In this document: one piece after another, positions 48,756-59,400 of the stretch | How positions within the stretch are numbered: the stretch's first letter is position 1 | Layout of the letters: each line of letters opens with the position of its first letter | Assembly (NCBI GenBank): GCA_035626395.1 | Contig: DASPNR010000039.1 | Location: 33,073-97,072 of the forward strand | DNA from: Candidatus Limnocylindrales bacterium | Lineage (GTDB): Bacteria; Desulfobacterota; Binatia; UBA1149; CAITLU01 | DNA length: 64,000 bases | Reading direction: 5' to 3' | The notes under the pieces: generated by a model | Told to the model about the DNA's origin: nothing | Databases searched by the model: none | What the model saw: only the letters and a program-made list of their open reading frames with translations | Translations under genes and position numbers: made by a program

Positions 48756-49556
48756 ATGCGATACACCCAGATCCTCGCCGAGCGCCGCGATGCCGTCTGC
48801 GTCGTCACGCTCAACCGTCCCGACAAGCTCAACGCATGGAGGCCGCACATGGCGAGCGAGCTCGCCGAGGCCTTCGGCGCTGCTAATGAGGATCCGTCCA
48901 TCGGCGCCATCGTCATGACCGGTGCCGGCCGGGGCTTCTGCGCCGGTGCCGACATGGACGCCACGTTCAAGACGCGCATCGACGGGCGCGATCCCGGCGA
49001 GAACACCGCCGGCGGCGACGGCGGCATGCCGGCAGGCCTGGACTGGGTGGACCTGTGCCGCAAGTCGAAACCTCTCATCGCGGCGGTAGGCGGCGCGGCC
49101 GTCGGCGTGGGCATGACCATGATCCTGCCCTTCGACGTCCTCGTGGCGTCGGAGAAAGCGAAGTTCGGTATGTTCTTCATCAAGATGGGTCTGGTGCCCG
49201 AGCTCGGCAGCACGCATCTGCTGGTGCAGCGCGTGGGATGGGGAAAGGCGAGCCATCTTTGTCTGTCGGGCAGGCTTTGCGACGGTGAAGAGGCCGCTGC
49301 CATCGGTCTGGTCGACGAGCTGACGGCGCACGAGAGGCTGCTGGAACGGGCCGTCGAAGTGGCTGCCGAGATCGCGGCCAACCCGGACCCACAGCTTCGC
49401 ATGATCAAGCAGCTGCTGACGCAGAACGCCGCCGACGGCGACCTGCGCGCGGTGCAGGAACGCGAAACACTGCTGCTGCGCGAGTGCTGGAAGAGTGCCG
49501 AACACAAGGAAGCCGTGGAGGCGTTCCTGGCCAGGCGCCCTGCGCGCTTCCGCTGA
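48756..49556 (+). CDS. Enoyl-CoA hydratase/isomerase (crotonase) family protein
   Basis: A 266-residue crotonase-fold enzyme acting on acyl-CoA thioesters. Oxyanion-hole motifs are GAGRGFCAGADMDA and AAVGGAAVGVGMTMIL. A Glu at the position of the first catalytic residue of enoyl-CoA hydratase is in LVPELGSTHLL. It begins at an ATG directly after a perfect dyad and has no Shine-Dalgarno sequence. The exact reaction (hydratase, isomerase, or lyase) cannot be read. It is followed by the APH-like kinase gene on the same strand. Confidence 0.9.
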   Translation: MRYTQILAERRDAVCVVTLNRPDKLNAWRPHMASELAEAFGAANEDPSIGAIVMTGAGRGFCAGADMDATFKTRIDGRDPGENTAGGDGGMPAGLDWVDLCRKSKPLIAAVGGAAVGVGMTMILPFDVLVASEKAKFGMFFIKMGLVPELGSTHLLVQRVGWGKASHLCLSGRLCDGEEAAAIGLVDELTAHERLLERAVEVAAEIAANPDPQLRMIKQLLTQNAADGDLRAVQERETLLLRECWKSAEHKEAVEAFLARRPARFR

Positions 49557-49623
49557 TCCGGCCGCGGCGCGCTCAGGTGCTCGATCGCCCGTCCGCGCAG
49601 CAGCTCGATCCGCACGCGGCCGT

Positions 49624-49652
49624 TTTACGCGCCGGGCCGGCCCGGTTAAGTA
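49624..49652 (+). promoter_or_regulatory. Possible promoter with palindrome in the spacer
   Basis: TTTACG (49624-49629) and TAAGTA (49647-49652) are separated by 17 bases. The spacer holds the perfect 14-base palindrome CCGGGCCGGCCCGG at 49632-49645. The downstream 20 bases are AT-rich and lead straight into the ATG at 49671. A regulator binding in the spacer is possible. Confidence 0.35.
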
Positions 49653-49670
49653 CGAAATCCGTATTCGTTC

Positions 49671-50699
49671 ATGCGCGGAATCGACGAAGACAAGGTCACG
49701 GCGTATCTGGCCGGGCGCTGCGAGGGCATGGTCCCGCCGCTGACGTTCGAGCAGATCGTCGGCGGGCACTCCAATCTGACCTACAAGGTCACCGATTCTG
49801 CCGGCGCGAGCTGGGTGCTGCGGCGCCCGCCGCTCGGCGCGGTGCTGGCGACGGCCCATGACATGGGGCGCGAGCATCGCATCATCTCGGCGCTGGCCAA
49901 CACCGGCGTGCCGGTGCCGCCGGCGGTGGCGCTGTGTCAGGACGAGAGCGTCAACGGCGCGCCGTTCTACGTGATGAAGTTCGTCGAGGGGCACGTCCTG
50001 GACACGCCGTATGCGGTCCATCACGGCGTGCCCGACAGGGCTGCCCGGACCAGGCTCGGCGCGCACGTGATCGAGTCGCTGGCGGCGCTGCACATGCTCG
50101 ATCCCGGCTCGGTCGGTCTCGGCGACCTCGGCCGCAAGGAAGCCTATCTCGATCGGCAGCTCAGCCGCTGGCGCGGACAGTGGGAGAAGTCGAAGACGCG
50201 CGAGCTTCCGGCGATGGAGGAGACCTACGAGCTCCTCGTCAAGGCCAGGCCCGAGCAGAAGTACACCGGCATCGTTCACGGCGACTATCGGCTCGGCAAC
50301 ATGCTCTGCACGGCGGAAGGGCGCGTGGCCGCGGTGCTGGACTGGGAGCTGTGCACGCTCGGCGACACCATGGCCGACCTCGGCTACATCATGAACAACT
50401 GGGCGGAAGAGAACGAAGCCGGCCCCAGCCAGGCCGTCTCGATGCCGACGGCTGCCGGCGGGTTTCCGACGCGAGCCGAGTTTCTCGCCGACTACAGCGC
50501 TCGCACCGGCCGGTCCGTCGAAGGAATCGAGTACTACCGCGCGTTCCAGTGGTGGCGCCTGGCGGCGATCGTCGAAGGAGTGCTCGCGCGTTACCTCAAA
50601 GGCGTGATGGGAGAGGCCGGCGCGGACATGAGCGCGTTTCGCCAGCAGGTCGACCAGATGGCCGACGAAGCCCTGATGATGATTCGCGGGATGGCCTGA
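49671..50699 (+). CDS. Aminoglycoside phosphotransferase-like kinase
   Basis: A 342-residue protein-kinase-like (APH) enzyme. It has the glycine-rich region QIVGGHSNLTYKVTD, a lysine-equivalent strand (WVLRRPP), the Brenner-motif catalytic loop IVHGDYRLGNMLC and the metal-binding VLDWELCTLGD. The protein resembles the APH family members found beside or fused to acyl-CoA dehydrogenases, which are probably small-molecule kinases of lipid or alcohol substrates. Antibiotic resistance is a less likely role. The ATG at 49671 has no clear ribosome binding site; see the preceding promoter candidate. Confidence 0.88.
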   Translation: MRGIDEDKVTAYLAGRCEGMVPPLTFEQIVGGHSNLTYKVTDSAGASWVLRRPPLGAVLATAHDMGREHRIISALANTGVPVPPAVALCQDESVNGAPFYVMKFVEGHVLDTPYAVHHGVPDRAARTRLGAHVIESLAALHMLDPGSVGLGDLGRKEAYLDRQLSRWRGQWEKSKTRELPAMEETYELLVKARPEQKYTGIVHGDYRLGNMLCTAEGRVAAVLDWELCTLGDTMADLGYIMNNWAEENEAGPSQAVSMPTAAGGFPTRAEFLADYSARTGRSVEGIEYYRAFQWWRLAAIVEGVLARYLKGVMGEAGADMSAFRQQVDQMADEALMMIRGMA

Positions 50700-50773
50700 A
50701 CGTGCGCCGACGCCTCATGCGCGCGGCCTGCGTCCAACGGACCGCGCACCGCCGGACGAGCGAGGGAGTGGCA

Positions 50774-51331
50774 ATGCAACGCAACGCAATACTGGCCCTG
50801 TCCATGATCGTGCTGCTGTCGGGCTGCGCGGCGGGAACGACTCCGCAGCCGACCAGCCTCATCGGCAGCGCCAAGATCAGCGGACCGCACGATCCGATCG
50901 TGCTGCTCGGGTACTCGCACATGACGAGCAACGGCTTGCGCATCGCGGCCAAGCTCGATGCCGGCACCTACCGTTTCACCGACGTCTCCATCAGCATCGC
51001 CACGGCCGACGCCGGCGATCCCGCCCCCTACACGATGAGCCCCGAGGGCAAGGCCATGCTCGCCGCCACCAGCACGGAGAAAGGCCGCTTCGATCCCAAG
51101 GAAGAGGAAGTCGAGTTCACGATCGGCCGCGGCGGCCTCGGCAAGATCGGCAACAAGGTCGTCTGGTACCGCTGGACCATCCGCTTCGATCGGGACGGCG
51201 AGATCGGGACGGTGCAGAGCCCGATCTACCGCACCAGTCGCGACGAGGCCGGCCTGCCGCGCGCCGCGACGGCGCCCGGCCCCGACATCTCCGTCGTCCC
51301 TCCCGCACCGGTCGGCGCCAAACGACGCTGA
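50774..51331 (+). CDS. Lipoprotein of unknown function
   Basis: A 185-residue lipoprotein: signal peptide with lipobox LLSGC (Cys at residue 18), then a beta-rich domain with no recognised family. The region EEEVEFTIGRGGLGKIGNKV is regular and conserved-looking. The ATG at 50774 has AGGGAG about six bases upstream. It lies between the APH-like kinase and the thioesterase genes on the same strand, with about 70 bases on either side, and may share their transcript. The function is unknown. Confidence 0.7.
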   Translation: MQRNAILALSMIVLLSGCAAGTTPQPTSLIGSAKISGPHDPIVLLGYSHMTSNGLRIAAKLDAGTYRFTDVSISIATADAGDPAPYTMSPEGKAMLAATSTEKGRFDPKEEEVEFTIGRGGLGKIGNKVVWYRWTIRFDRDGEIGTVQSPIYRTSRDEAGLPRAATAPGPDISVVPPAPVGAKRR

Positions 51332-51394
51332 CGTGAGATCGCGCGCCGGCATGGACGCGTCGCTTGCAGACTCGCGCGCCGGTGACGTGCATCG

Positions 51395-52204
51395 ATGACG
51401 AACGACCTGGCCTCGCTGCTCGATCTGGCGCCGCACGGGTGCGACGTCTACGTCGGCGAAGGCTCGAGCTATCCATGGGGCGGCCTCTACGGCGGCCACA
51501 TCGTCGCGCAGGCGCTGCGTGCTGCGGCCCATAGCGTCGAGGACGGGCTGCTGCCGCATTCGCTGCGCGCCTACTTCATCCGCCGCGGCGACAACAGCGA
51601 GCCGGTTCGCTACGAGCTCGACCGCATCCGCAACGGGCGCAGCTTCGCCACGCGGCGCGTGGTCGCACGCCAATCGGTCGGCGCCATCCTGAATCTCGAA
51701 GCGTCCTTCCAGCGAGCCGAGGAGAGCGCCGACATCCAGACCGTGGCTTTCCCGCAGGGACTTCCTGCCTCGGGCGTCCTTCCTGCCACGTCCTGGACCG
51801 ACCTGTTCGACCGGCGTCCGATTCCCGAAACCTCGCTGGTCGCATCGGCCGGGGCCGGCCGCGTCGCGGCATGGATGAAAGTGGCCGGCGATCTCGGCGA
51901 GGATCAGCTGCTTCAGCGATGCGCCCTCGCCTATCTCTCCGACGATCTGCCGACCGAGGCCGTGGTGCGGTCGTGGCCCGATGCGAAGAAGCTCATCGAT
52001 TCGGGCCAATGGCCATTCAACGCCAGCCTCGACCACACCGTCTGGTTCCACCGGCCGCTGCGCGCGGATCGCTGGCATCTGCACGACCTGTCCTGTCACG
52101 GCCTCGTCAGCGGCCGCGGCCTGGCCATCGGACACGTCTTCTCCGAAGAAGGCGTGCACGTGGCCACGGTGGCGCAGGAGGCTCTGGTCAGGCTGCCGCG
52201 CTGA
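51395..52204 (+). CDS. Acyl-CoA thioesterase II (TesB-like)
   Basis: A 269-residue double-hotdog thioesterase that hydrolyses acyl-CoA. The N-terminal hotdog has GGLYGGHIVAQALRAA and LRAYFIRRGDNSEPVRYEL. The C-terminal hotdog has NASLDHTVWFH and VSGRGLAIGHVFSEEG, matching TesB in length and arrangement, with the catalytic Asp in SLDHT. It is cytosolic, downstream of a crotonase/APH-like/lipoprotein set, and consistent with acyl-CoA turnover. The start at 51395 has no strong ribosome binding site but gives the family's usual N-terminus. Confidence 0.88.
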   Translation: MTNDLASLLDLAPHGCDVYVGEGSSYPWGGLYGGHIVAQALRAAAHSVEDGLLPHSLRAYFIRRGDNSEPVRYELDRIRNGRSFATRRVVARQSVGAILNLEASFQRAEESADIQTVAFPQGLPASGVLPATSWTDLFDRRPIPETSLVASAGAGRVAAWMKVAGDLGEDQLLQRCALAYLSDDLPTEAVVRSWPDAKKLIDSGQWPFNASLDHTVWFHRPLRADRWHLHDLSCHGLVSGRGLAIGHVFSEEGVHVATVAQEALVRLPR

Positions 52205-52304
52205 CGCGCGCGGCGCGCGCGACTGCCGGCGGCCGGAGAGAAGGCCGCGCTGCCGCCGCGGACACGCCGCGTCGCGCATGCATGCCGCGGGATGCGCCGG
52301 CTGC

Positions 52305-52892
<588 letters not shown>

Positions 52893-52989
52893 GCGGGCCT
52901 GATACCTCGCCGTCGCCGGCCGTTCCAGCGCCATTCGAGGCCGGCGGCACAAATGGAGCCCGTGCGCGGTTCCATGTATTCAGCGGCGC

Positions 52990-53847
52990 ATGCATCAGCG
53001 CCATCCCGATGACGCAGCCGCCCTGCGCAAGCGGCTGCGGTACGTGCGCATCTCCAGCGATCGGCTCGACCTGTCGCTGTTTCCCGACTTCCTCATCATC
53101 GGTCCGCAGCGCACGGGCACGACGTGGCTGCACGCCAATCTGCGCGAGCATCCCGAAATCTTCCTGAGCGAGCCGAAGGAGCTGTACTTCTTCAGCCGGC
53201 TCAAGAGCAGGGACAGCGCGCGCTTCGAATCGGACGAGCTGGACTGGTACCTCTCCTTCTTCGACGAGCCGCTCTGGCACCGGCTATACAGGCAATGGCG
53301 CACGTATCGGCGCCACGGCCGGCTGTACCGGCCGCTCGCGCGCGGCGAGGCCACGGCCAGCTATGCCGCCATGGACGACGATCTCATCGCGGAGATCGCC
53401 GCCATCTCGGCCGACGTCAAGATCATCATGATGGTGCGCGACCCGGTCGACCGCGCCTGGTCGCATGCCAAGAAGGACCTGGTACGCAATCGCGGCCGCA
53501 GGATGGCTGACGTCGCCGACGCCGAATTCCAGCAATTCTTTGCAGACCCCTACCAGCTCCGTTGCGCGCAGTACGAGGAGAACCTGGCGCGCTGGCAGGC
53601 GCACTTCGGCGCGGCCAACGTCTTCGTCGGCTCCTTCGATGACGTCGAGGGGCGGCCCGAAGAGCTGCTCGCCCGCGTCACCGCCTTCCTCGGTGTTTCC
53701 TCCGATCCCCGCTACATCGATCCGCAGCTCGTGCGCAGCGCCGTCAATCCGACCGGCCAGTCCGAAGTGCCCGAGCGATACCGGCGCTACCTCGAGCAGC
53801 TGCTGGCGGAGCCGATCGCGAGCTGGAAGCGCAACTTCGCGCGGTAG
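52990..53847 (+). CDS. Sulfotransferase family protein
   Basis: A 285-residue sulfotransferase. The 5'-phosphosulfate loop is FLIIGPQRTGTTWLH, and the 3'-phosphate-binding element is MMVRDPVDRAWSHAKKD with conserved Arg and Ser. A structure GSFDDVEGRPEELLARV follows. It would transfer sulfate from PAPS to a hydroxyl of a carbohydrate, lipid or peptide acceptor. It is full length, unlike its divergent neighbour. The sulfatase-like gene (37772) is far away, and no PAPS-synthesis genes are in the window. Confidence 0.88.
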   Translation: MHQRHPDDAAALRKRLRYVRISSDRLDLSLFPDFLIIGPQRTGTTWLHANLREHPEIFLSEPKELYFFSRLKSRDSARFESDELDWYLSFFDEPLWHRLYRQWRTYRRHGRLYRPLARGEATASYAAMDDDLIAEIAAISADVKIIMMVRDPVDRAWSHAKKDLVRNRGRRMADVADAEFQQFFADPYQLRCAQYEENLARWQAHFGAANVFVGSFDDVEGRPEELLARVTAFLGVSSDPRYIDPQLVRSAVNPTGQSEVPERYRRYLEQLLAEPIASWKRNFAR

Positions 53848-53858
53848 GCGCGCGCGCC

Positions 53859-53880
53859 CGCGGCCGTGCCTGCGGCCGCG
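53859..53880. terminator. GC hairpin between convergent genes
   Basis: A perfect 8-bp stem CGCGGCCG with 6-base loop lies 12 bases after the sulfotransferase stop and 19 bases before the end of the convergent radical SAM gene. Without a T-run on either strand it is a possible bidirectional terminator. Confidence 0.4.
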
Positions 53881-53898
53881 AGGCGGGAGGCCGAGGCC

Positions 53899-54771
53899 TC
53901 AGAGCCCGCGCGCCGATTCGGGGCGCAGGCGGACGCGCCCGGCCAGGGCGTCGTCGAGGACGGCAACGATGCGCTCGCGGTCGCGCGGCAGGTTGCCGGC
54001 CAGCGGCAGGTAGTTCGACGCGTGATTGGTGCGAAAGACGGCGTCCGTCGGACGTGCTTCGTCGACGATCGTGCGCAGCTCGCGCAGCATCGTCTCCACC
54101 GGCGGAAGCGTGAAGCTGCCGCGCTCCTCCAGCGTCGCCATCGGCGTCCCTTCGACCACGGTCAGCGTCAGCGCCGACAGGAAGTCGGGGTCCATCGCGG
54201 TGGCCAGGCGCGCCGACTCGTGCGCGTGCACCTCGCTGCGGTCGATGCCGCCGGCGCCGAGCAGGAAGATCGCCGATACCGCCATGCCCGCCTCGTGCGC
54301 GCGCCGCGCCGCCTCGGCATGGTCGTCGAAGCTCGCGCCCTTGGCGATTCGTTTGAGCGTGACGTCGTCGCCGCTTTCGGGGCCGATGTAGAGCAGCGAC
54401 AGACCGAGCTCGCGCAGGCGGCGCAGCTCCTGCGGCGTCTTCTCCAGGATGTTGATCGCGGTGGCGTAGCAGCTGGCACGCCTCATCGCGGGGAACGCGC
54501 CGCGCGCGGCGGTCAGGATACGTTCCCAATGCTGCATGCTCAGGATCAGGGCATCGCCGTCGGCGACGAACAGCTTTTCGACGCGCGTCCCGAACCTGCG
54601 TCCGGCTTCCGCGACGTCGCGCAGCGTCTCGTCGAGGTCGCGCACGCGGAAGGTCTTGTCGCGGTACATGTCGCAGTAGGTGCAGTGGTTCCACGAGCAG
54701 CCGACGGTCGCCTGCAGAATGTAGGCGTCGGCCTCGCTGGGCGGGCGGAAGATGCGGCCTTCGTAGCGCAT
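53899..54771 (-). CDS. Radical SAM protein with CX4CX2C cluster motif
   Basis: A 290-residue radical SAM enzyme. The Fe-S motif is GCSWNHCTYC, with cysteines at residues 25, 30 and 33 (C-x4-C-x2-C rather than the common C-x3-C-x2-C), followed by DMYRDKTFR. A radical SAM barrel follows with LFVADGDALIL and LGLSLLYIGPESGDD. I recall similar 'CS-N-C-FC-MY' motifs in an uncharacterised family, so the spacing may be normal for it. The ATG at 54771 is just two bases after AGGAGG, which is close; the substrate is unknown. It is divergent from the amidase gene. Confidence 0.88.
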   Translation of the reverse strand: MRYEGRIFRPPSEADAYILQATVGCSWNHCTYCDMYRDKTFRVRDLDETLRDVAEAGRRFGTRVEKLFVADGDALILSMQHWERILTAARGAFPAMRRASCYATAINILEKTPQELRRLRELGLSLLYIGPESGDDVTLKRIAKGASFDDHAEAARRAHEAGMAVSAIFLLGAGGIDRSEVHAHESARLATAMDPDFLSALTLTVVEGTPMATLEERGSFTLPPVETMLRELRTIVDEARPTDAVFRTNHASNYLPLAGNLPRDRERIVAVLDDALAGRVRLRPESARGL

Positions 54772-54850
54772 GCCTCCTGTGTAGCGGCGGCGCGCGCCGG
54801 CGCAAGGGGCTCCTCTTGCATCGTCCGCCGTCCCCGCGCACACGAGGCGC

Positions 54851-56302
54851 ATGAGCCCGACTCCCGCCGAGCTTGCCGATCTGGATGCCACCGCACAGGC
54901 CGCTCTCGTCCGCAGCGGCGACGTCAGCGCCGCCGAGCTGGTGGAGGCCGCGATCGAGCGCATCGAGCGCGTGAACCCGCAGCTCAATGCCGTCATCCAC
55001 CGCCTGTACGAGAAGGCGCGCGCCGAAGCGGTCGACCCGCGGCTTCCCGACGGGCCGTTTCGCGGCGTGCCCTTCCTGGTCAAGGACATCGTCTGTCACA
55101 CCGCCGGTGACCCGTGTCATGGCGGAATGCGGTTGTTGCGCGACCTCCAGTGGCGCGAGAGCACCGATACGTATCTTGCCGAGCGCTTCCGCCGCGCCGG
55201 CTTCGTCTTCGTCGGCAAGACCAACACGCCCGAGCTCGCATTCTCGCCGACGACCGAGCCGCTGGCCTACGGTCCCTCGCGCAATCCGTGGAACATCGAT
55301 CTGTCCACCAGCGGCTCCAGCGGCGGCGCCGCCGCCGCCGTGGCCTCGCGCATGGTGGCGGTGGCGCACGGCAACGACATGGGCGGCTCGATTCGCACGC
55401 CGGCCAGCGCCTGCGGCCTGGTGGGGCTGAAGCCGACGCGCGCGCGCACGACGCTCGGCCCCGACTTCGGCGAATTCTGGTGGCAGACCACGCACGAGCA
55501 CGTGCTGACGCGCACGGTGCGGGACACCGCCGGCGTCCTCGACGTCACGGCCGGGCCGGCTCCCGGCGATCCGTACTCGGCGGCGCCGCCCTTGCGGCCT
55601 TTCGCGCAGGAGGTCGGCGCCGATCCGGGCAGCCTGCGCATCGGCATCTTCACCGATCGTCCCGGAGGGCGCGGGCTGCCGCATCCGGATTGCCGCGCCG
55701 CCGCCGAAGAGGCCGGGCGGATGCTCGAGAGCCTCGGCCATCGGATCGAGCACGGCGGGCCTGCGGTGCTGTCGCGCACCGATGACGGCAGCGCCTCGGT
55801 CGTCTTCACCGTCTCCATCGCACGCGAGCTCGAGAGATGGAGCGAGCGCACCGGCAAGGACATCGTCGCCGCCACCGTCGAGCCGACCACGTGGATGGCG
55901 GCCGAGCTCGGGCGCGGAGCCTCGGCCACGATGTACGTGGAGGCCGTCGAGAAGCTGCATTCGTATGCGCGCGAGCTGGCGGCGTGGTGGGAGAGCGGCT
56001 TCGACATCCTGCTCACGCCGACTCTGGCCGAGCCGCCGTGGCCGCTGGGCCTGCTCGGGCCCGCCGGCGGGGATCCGATGGACGTGATCCTGCGGTGGAC
56101 GCACTACAGCCCCTACGGCATCCCCTTCAACATCAGCGGCCAACCGGCGATTTCCCTTCCGCTTTGCACGAACGCCCGCGGCCTTCCGATCGGCATCCAG
56201 CTGGTCGCGCGATACGGCCGCGAGGACGTCCTGCTGCGGCTGTCTGCCCAGCTCGAAGAAGCGTTCCCGTGGGAGGATCGCCGCCCGCCGGTGTGCGCCT
56301 GA
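54851..56302 (+). CDS. Amidase (amidase signature family)
   Basis: A 483-residue Ser-cisSer-Lys hydrolase of the amidase signature family. The catalytic Lys is Lys78 in FLVKDIV, the cis-Ser is Ser156 in STSGSSGG, and the nucleophile Ser180 is in DMGGSIRTPA. Downstream RTVRDTAGVLDV and PAISLPL fit the family. GatA-like use is unlikely because no gatB or gatC is near; it probably hydrolyses a small amide. The ATG at 54851 is the only start upstream of the conserved N-terminus. It is cytosolic and apparently monocistronic. Confidence 0.92.
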   Translation: MSPTPAELADLDATAQAALVRSGDVSAAELVEAAIERIERVNPQLNAVIHRLYEKARAEAVDPRLPDGPFRGVPFLVKDIVCHTAGDPCHGGMRLLRDLQWRESTDTYLAERFRRAGFVFVGKTNTPELAFSPTTEPLAYGPSRNPWNIDLSTSGSSGGAAAAVASRMVAVAHGNDMGGSIRTPASACGLVGLKPTRARTTLGPDFGEFWWQTTHEHVLTRTVRDTAGVLDVTAGPAPGDPYSAAPPLRPFAQEVGADPGSLRIGIFTDRPGGRGLPHPDCRAAAEEAGRMLESLGHRIEHGGPAVLSRTDDGSASVVFTVSIARELERWSERTGKDIVAATVEPTTWMAAELGRGASATMYVEAVEKLHSYARELAAWWESGFDILLTPTLAEPPWPLGLLGPAGGDPMDVILRWTHYSPYGIPFNISGQPAISLPLCTNARGLPIGIQLVARYGREDVLLRLSAQLEEAFPWEDRRPPVCA

Positions 56303-56405
56303 GGCGGGCATTGACGCACCGATGACCCGGACAGTATGAAGCCACGTCCGGGCACGTCGTCGTGGGGACCGCGCGAGCCGGACCAATCCTTCGGGGAGGA
56401 CCACG

Positions 56406-59400
56406 ATGCGCATGACCCGGCTTCTGATGTCGGGTGCCCGGCACGTTGCCGCCGGCACCACGGCTACTCTTCTGCTGACCACCAACGCCCTCGGCGCGGC
56501 CACCACCGTTCGCGAGCCGGCCTGGGGCCTGCCCCACTTCTATGCCGACACCGACATCGAGCTGGCGCGCGAGAACGGACGCGAGATCGCGAAGGACCGG
56601 CTCGGCCAGCTCATCCTGCTGTCGCGCGCAGGACGCGGAACGCTGGCCCAGGCCTTCGGAGCCCTGGATCCGAGCTTCGTCGATGTCGATATCGAGACCC
56701 GGATCGGCGGCTACACCAGCTCGGAGCTGAACTCGATGTTCACGCACCTGCCGCCGGCCACGCAGGCGCTGCTCCTCGCCTACTGCGACGGCGTCAACGA
56801 CACCATCGATGCCATCTACGATGGCGAGGAGGACGAGCCGCTCGAGATCTCGGTGCTGCGGCACTCGATCCTCAATCTGGACAATGACCTGTTCGGCAAC
56901 GCGACCAATGTCTCGGACCAGGTCGATCCCTACTACAAGGCTCCCGGCGGCGCCGACCCGCAGCGTCCCAATGGCGGCTACCAGTTCACGCCCGAGATGG
57001 CGATGTCGATCGCGGTGCTGCAGGTCCGCAACTTCGGCCTCAACACATTCGAGGAGCAGAACCGCCTCTCCGAGCTGATCAAGCTGCAGGACGCGCTCGG
57101 CATGAGCTCGGGCGAGGAGGTGTGGCGCGATCTCAACTTCCTCAACGATCCGCTGGCGCCGATCTCGGTTCCCGATGCGACCACGCCCGGCTACGGCGGT
57201 CCGCTGGCCAACGTGCTCGACCTGCGCGACGCCGTGGCGGGCATCGACAAGGTCGATGCCGAGCGCGCGCGGCGCTGGGCAGGCAAGGACTGGAAGGCCT
57301 CGGCCGAAGAGATCAAGGCGCGCGCGAGCCTGCGCGAGGAGACGCTCAAGCGCTGGAGCGCCTGGCCCAAGCTCGGCAGCTACGCGTGGCTGATCGCGGC
57401 CAACCGCTCGGCGACCGGCAATCCATGGCTCGGCGGCTTTCCGCAGACCGGGATCCAGACGCCTTCGCTGATGCACTACGCCGAGAACCGCTCGGGCGAA
57501 GGCATCATGGGCAACGGCATGGAATTCGTCGGCGGCCCCTACATCCTGATCGGCCACACCGACTCGGTCGCCTTCACGACGACGACCGCACAGCTGCGCA
57601 TCATCGACACCTTCTTCGAGCAGGTCATCGGCGAGAACACGGATAACGTCCGCTACAACGACGAGGGCACGCCGGCGCAGATGAAGAAGCGCACGGAGAA
57701 GATCCTCACCGGCGGCGCCAGCTTCCGCAACGTCGTCTTCTGGCGCACGCACGAGCGCGGCGGCAACGGCGGCTCGCGCCCGGTGCTGGATTTCGTAGGC
57801 GACGCCGAAGGCACCGCCGAGGGCGGCACTGCCACGACGCTGGTGGACAATCAGGCGACGTTCGCTGCCGCCTTGATCGGCGGCCACGTCCTCATCACCG
57901 ACGGCACCGGCGCCGGGCAGATCCGCGCCATCTCCGGCGCCTCCGGCACGACGCTGACCGTCGCGACGCCCTTCACGACCGCGCCGGCTTCGGGCTCGGT
58001 GTACGTCGCGGTCGAAAGCGGCAACGACATCATCGCTTCGGCGGCCGACAGCGGCGCATGGCTGGAGGAGTCGACGACGGCGTGGGCGTTCTCGCTGTTC
58101 CAGCGCGCCGCCAGCGCGATGGACATTCGCGAAGCCGTGCGCCTGATCCCGAGCACGCACAATTTCTTCGCCGCCGACAACCAGGCCTTCAACGGCGTGG
58201 GCACGGACGCGGGCGCCGGCAACATCGGCTACCAGTCCTCCGGCTATTCGCGCAAGCGTCAGGACGGCTCCGACAAGCTGCTGCCGCTGGACGGCACGGT
58301 CGCCAATCCCTTGCTCGTCGCCAGCGGCGCGGTGGTCTCCGCGACGGCCACCACCGTGACCTCGACCGCGGGCACGTTCCCGGGCGACCTGAGCCCCGAT
58401 CCGATCAATTTCCGCTACGACAATCCGACCCAGCAGGGACAGGAGTTCATCCTCTCGATCATCAGCGGCACCGGCGGCAAGCAGACCCGCCGCATCGCCG
58501 CCAACACGACCGACACCGTCACGCTCGAATATCCGTGGGGCATCACTCCGGCCCCTGGCGATCTCTTCGAAGTCTACGAGGTCGTGGGCATGCCCGAGGC
58601 GATGAATCCGGCCGAAGGCTACATCGCCAACTGGAACAACAAGGCCGGCACCGCCGACGACGGCGATGCCTTCGGCCGCGAGCATCGCGTGACGTTCATC
58701 CTGGAGCGGCTTGCCGCCGACAGCTCCTGGACGCGCGACGAGCAGCGCCAGCTCAACAAGGACCTGGCGGGGCTGGACGGGCGCGGCAAGTACGGGCGCC
58801 ATCTGGTGCCGCGACTGCGCGAGGCGGTCGATGCGGTCGGCAACGGCGGCAATCCCGCCGTCGACACGGTGCTGGCGGCGCTCGAGGCCCACGACGGGCT
58901 GCCCGACGACGGACGCGCGTTCAACGACCCGCTGACGGCGACGACGGTGGCCGGCGAGCTGAGCTTCCTCAACAGCCTCATCAACAGCCTGGCCACGACA
59001 ATCTACGGTGACGAGCTCGCAGCGGTGGGCGTGCCGACCGGAGCGCGCGCGCAGAATCTGGTCACGCACGCCATCGATGCGGCCGCGGGAACGCCCTCGG
59101 GCGCCTACTCGCAGCAGTACTCGGGCGACTACTTCAACGGCGCCGACTGGCGCGTGGTGGTGCGCGACGCCCTGTCGGCGCTGGCCACCGGCGGCATTCC
59201 CGCCGACTCCGCGCGCGGCAACAGCAGCTACAACCACCCGCTCTCCGACCTCAACTCGCAGCTGAGCTTCACGCCGACGCCGGTGGGCAACCGCGGCACC
59301 TACGAGCAGATCGTCGAGGCCGGCGACGACGTCAACGGCGAGTTCATCTTCCCGCTGGGGCAGAGCGGCATGATCGAGGGAGAGCTCGTGTTGCCGGCGG

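Noticed and set aside
49671..50699. An aminoglycoside resistance gene
   Set aside because: The APH fold is present but the sequence and setting (crotonase, thioesterase) match APH-like kinases of acyl or lipid metabolism rather than resistance enzymes.
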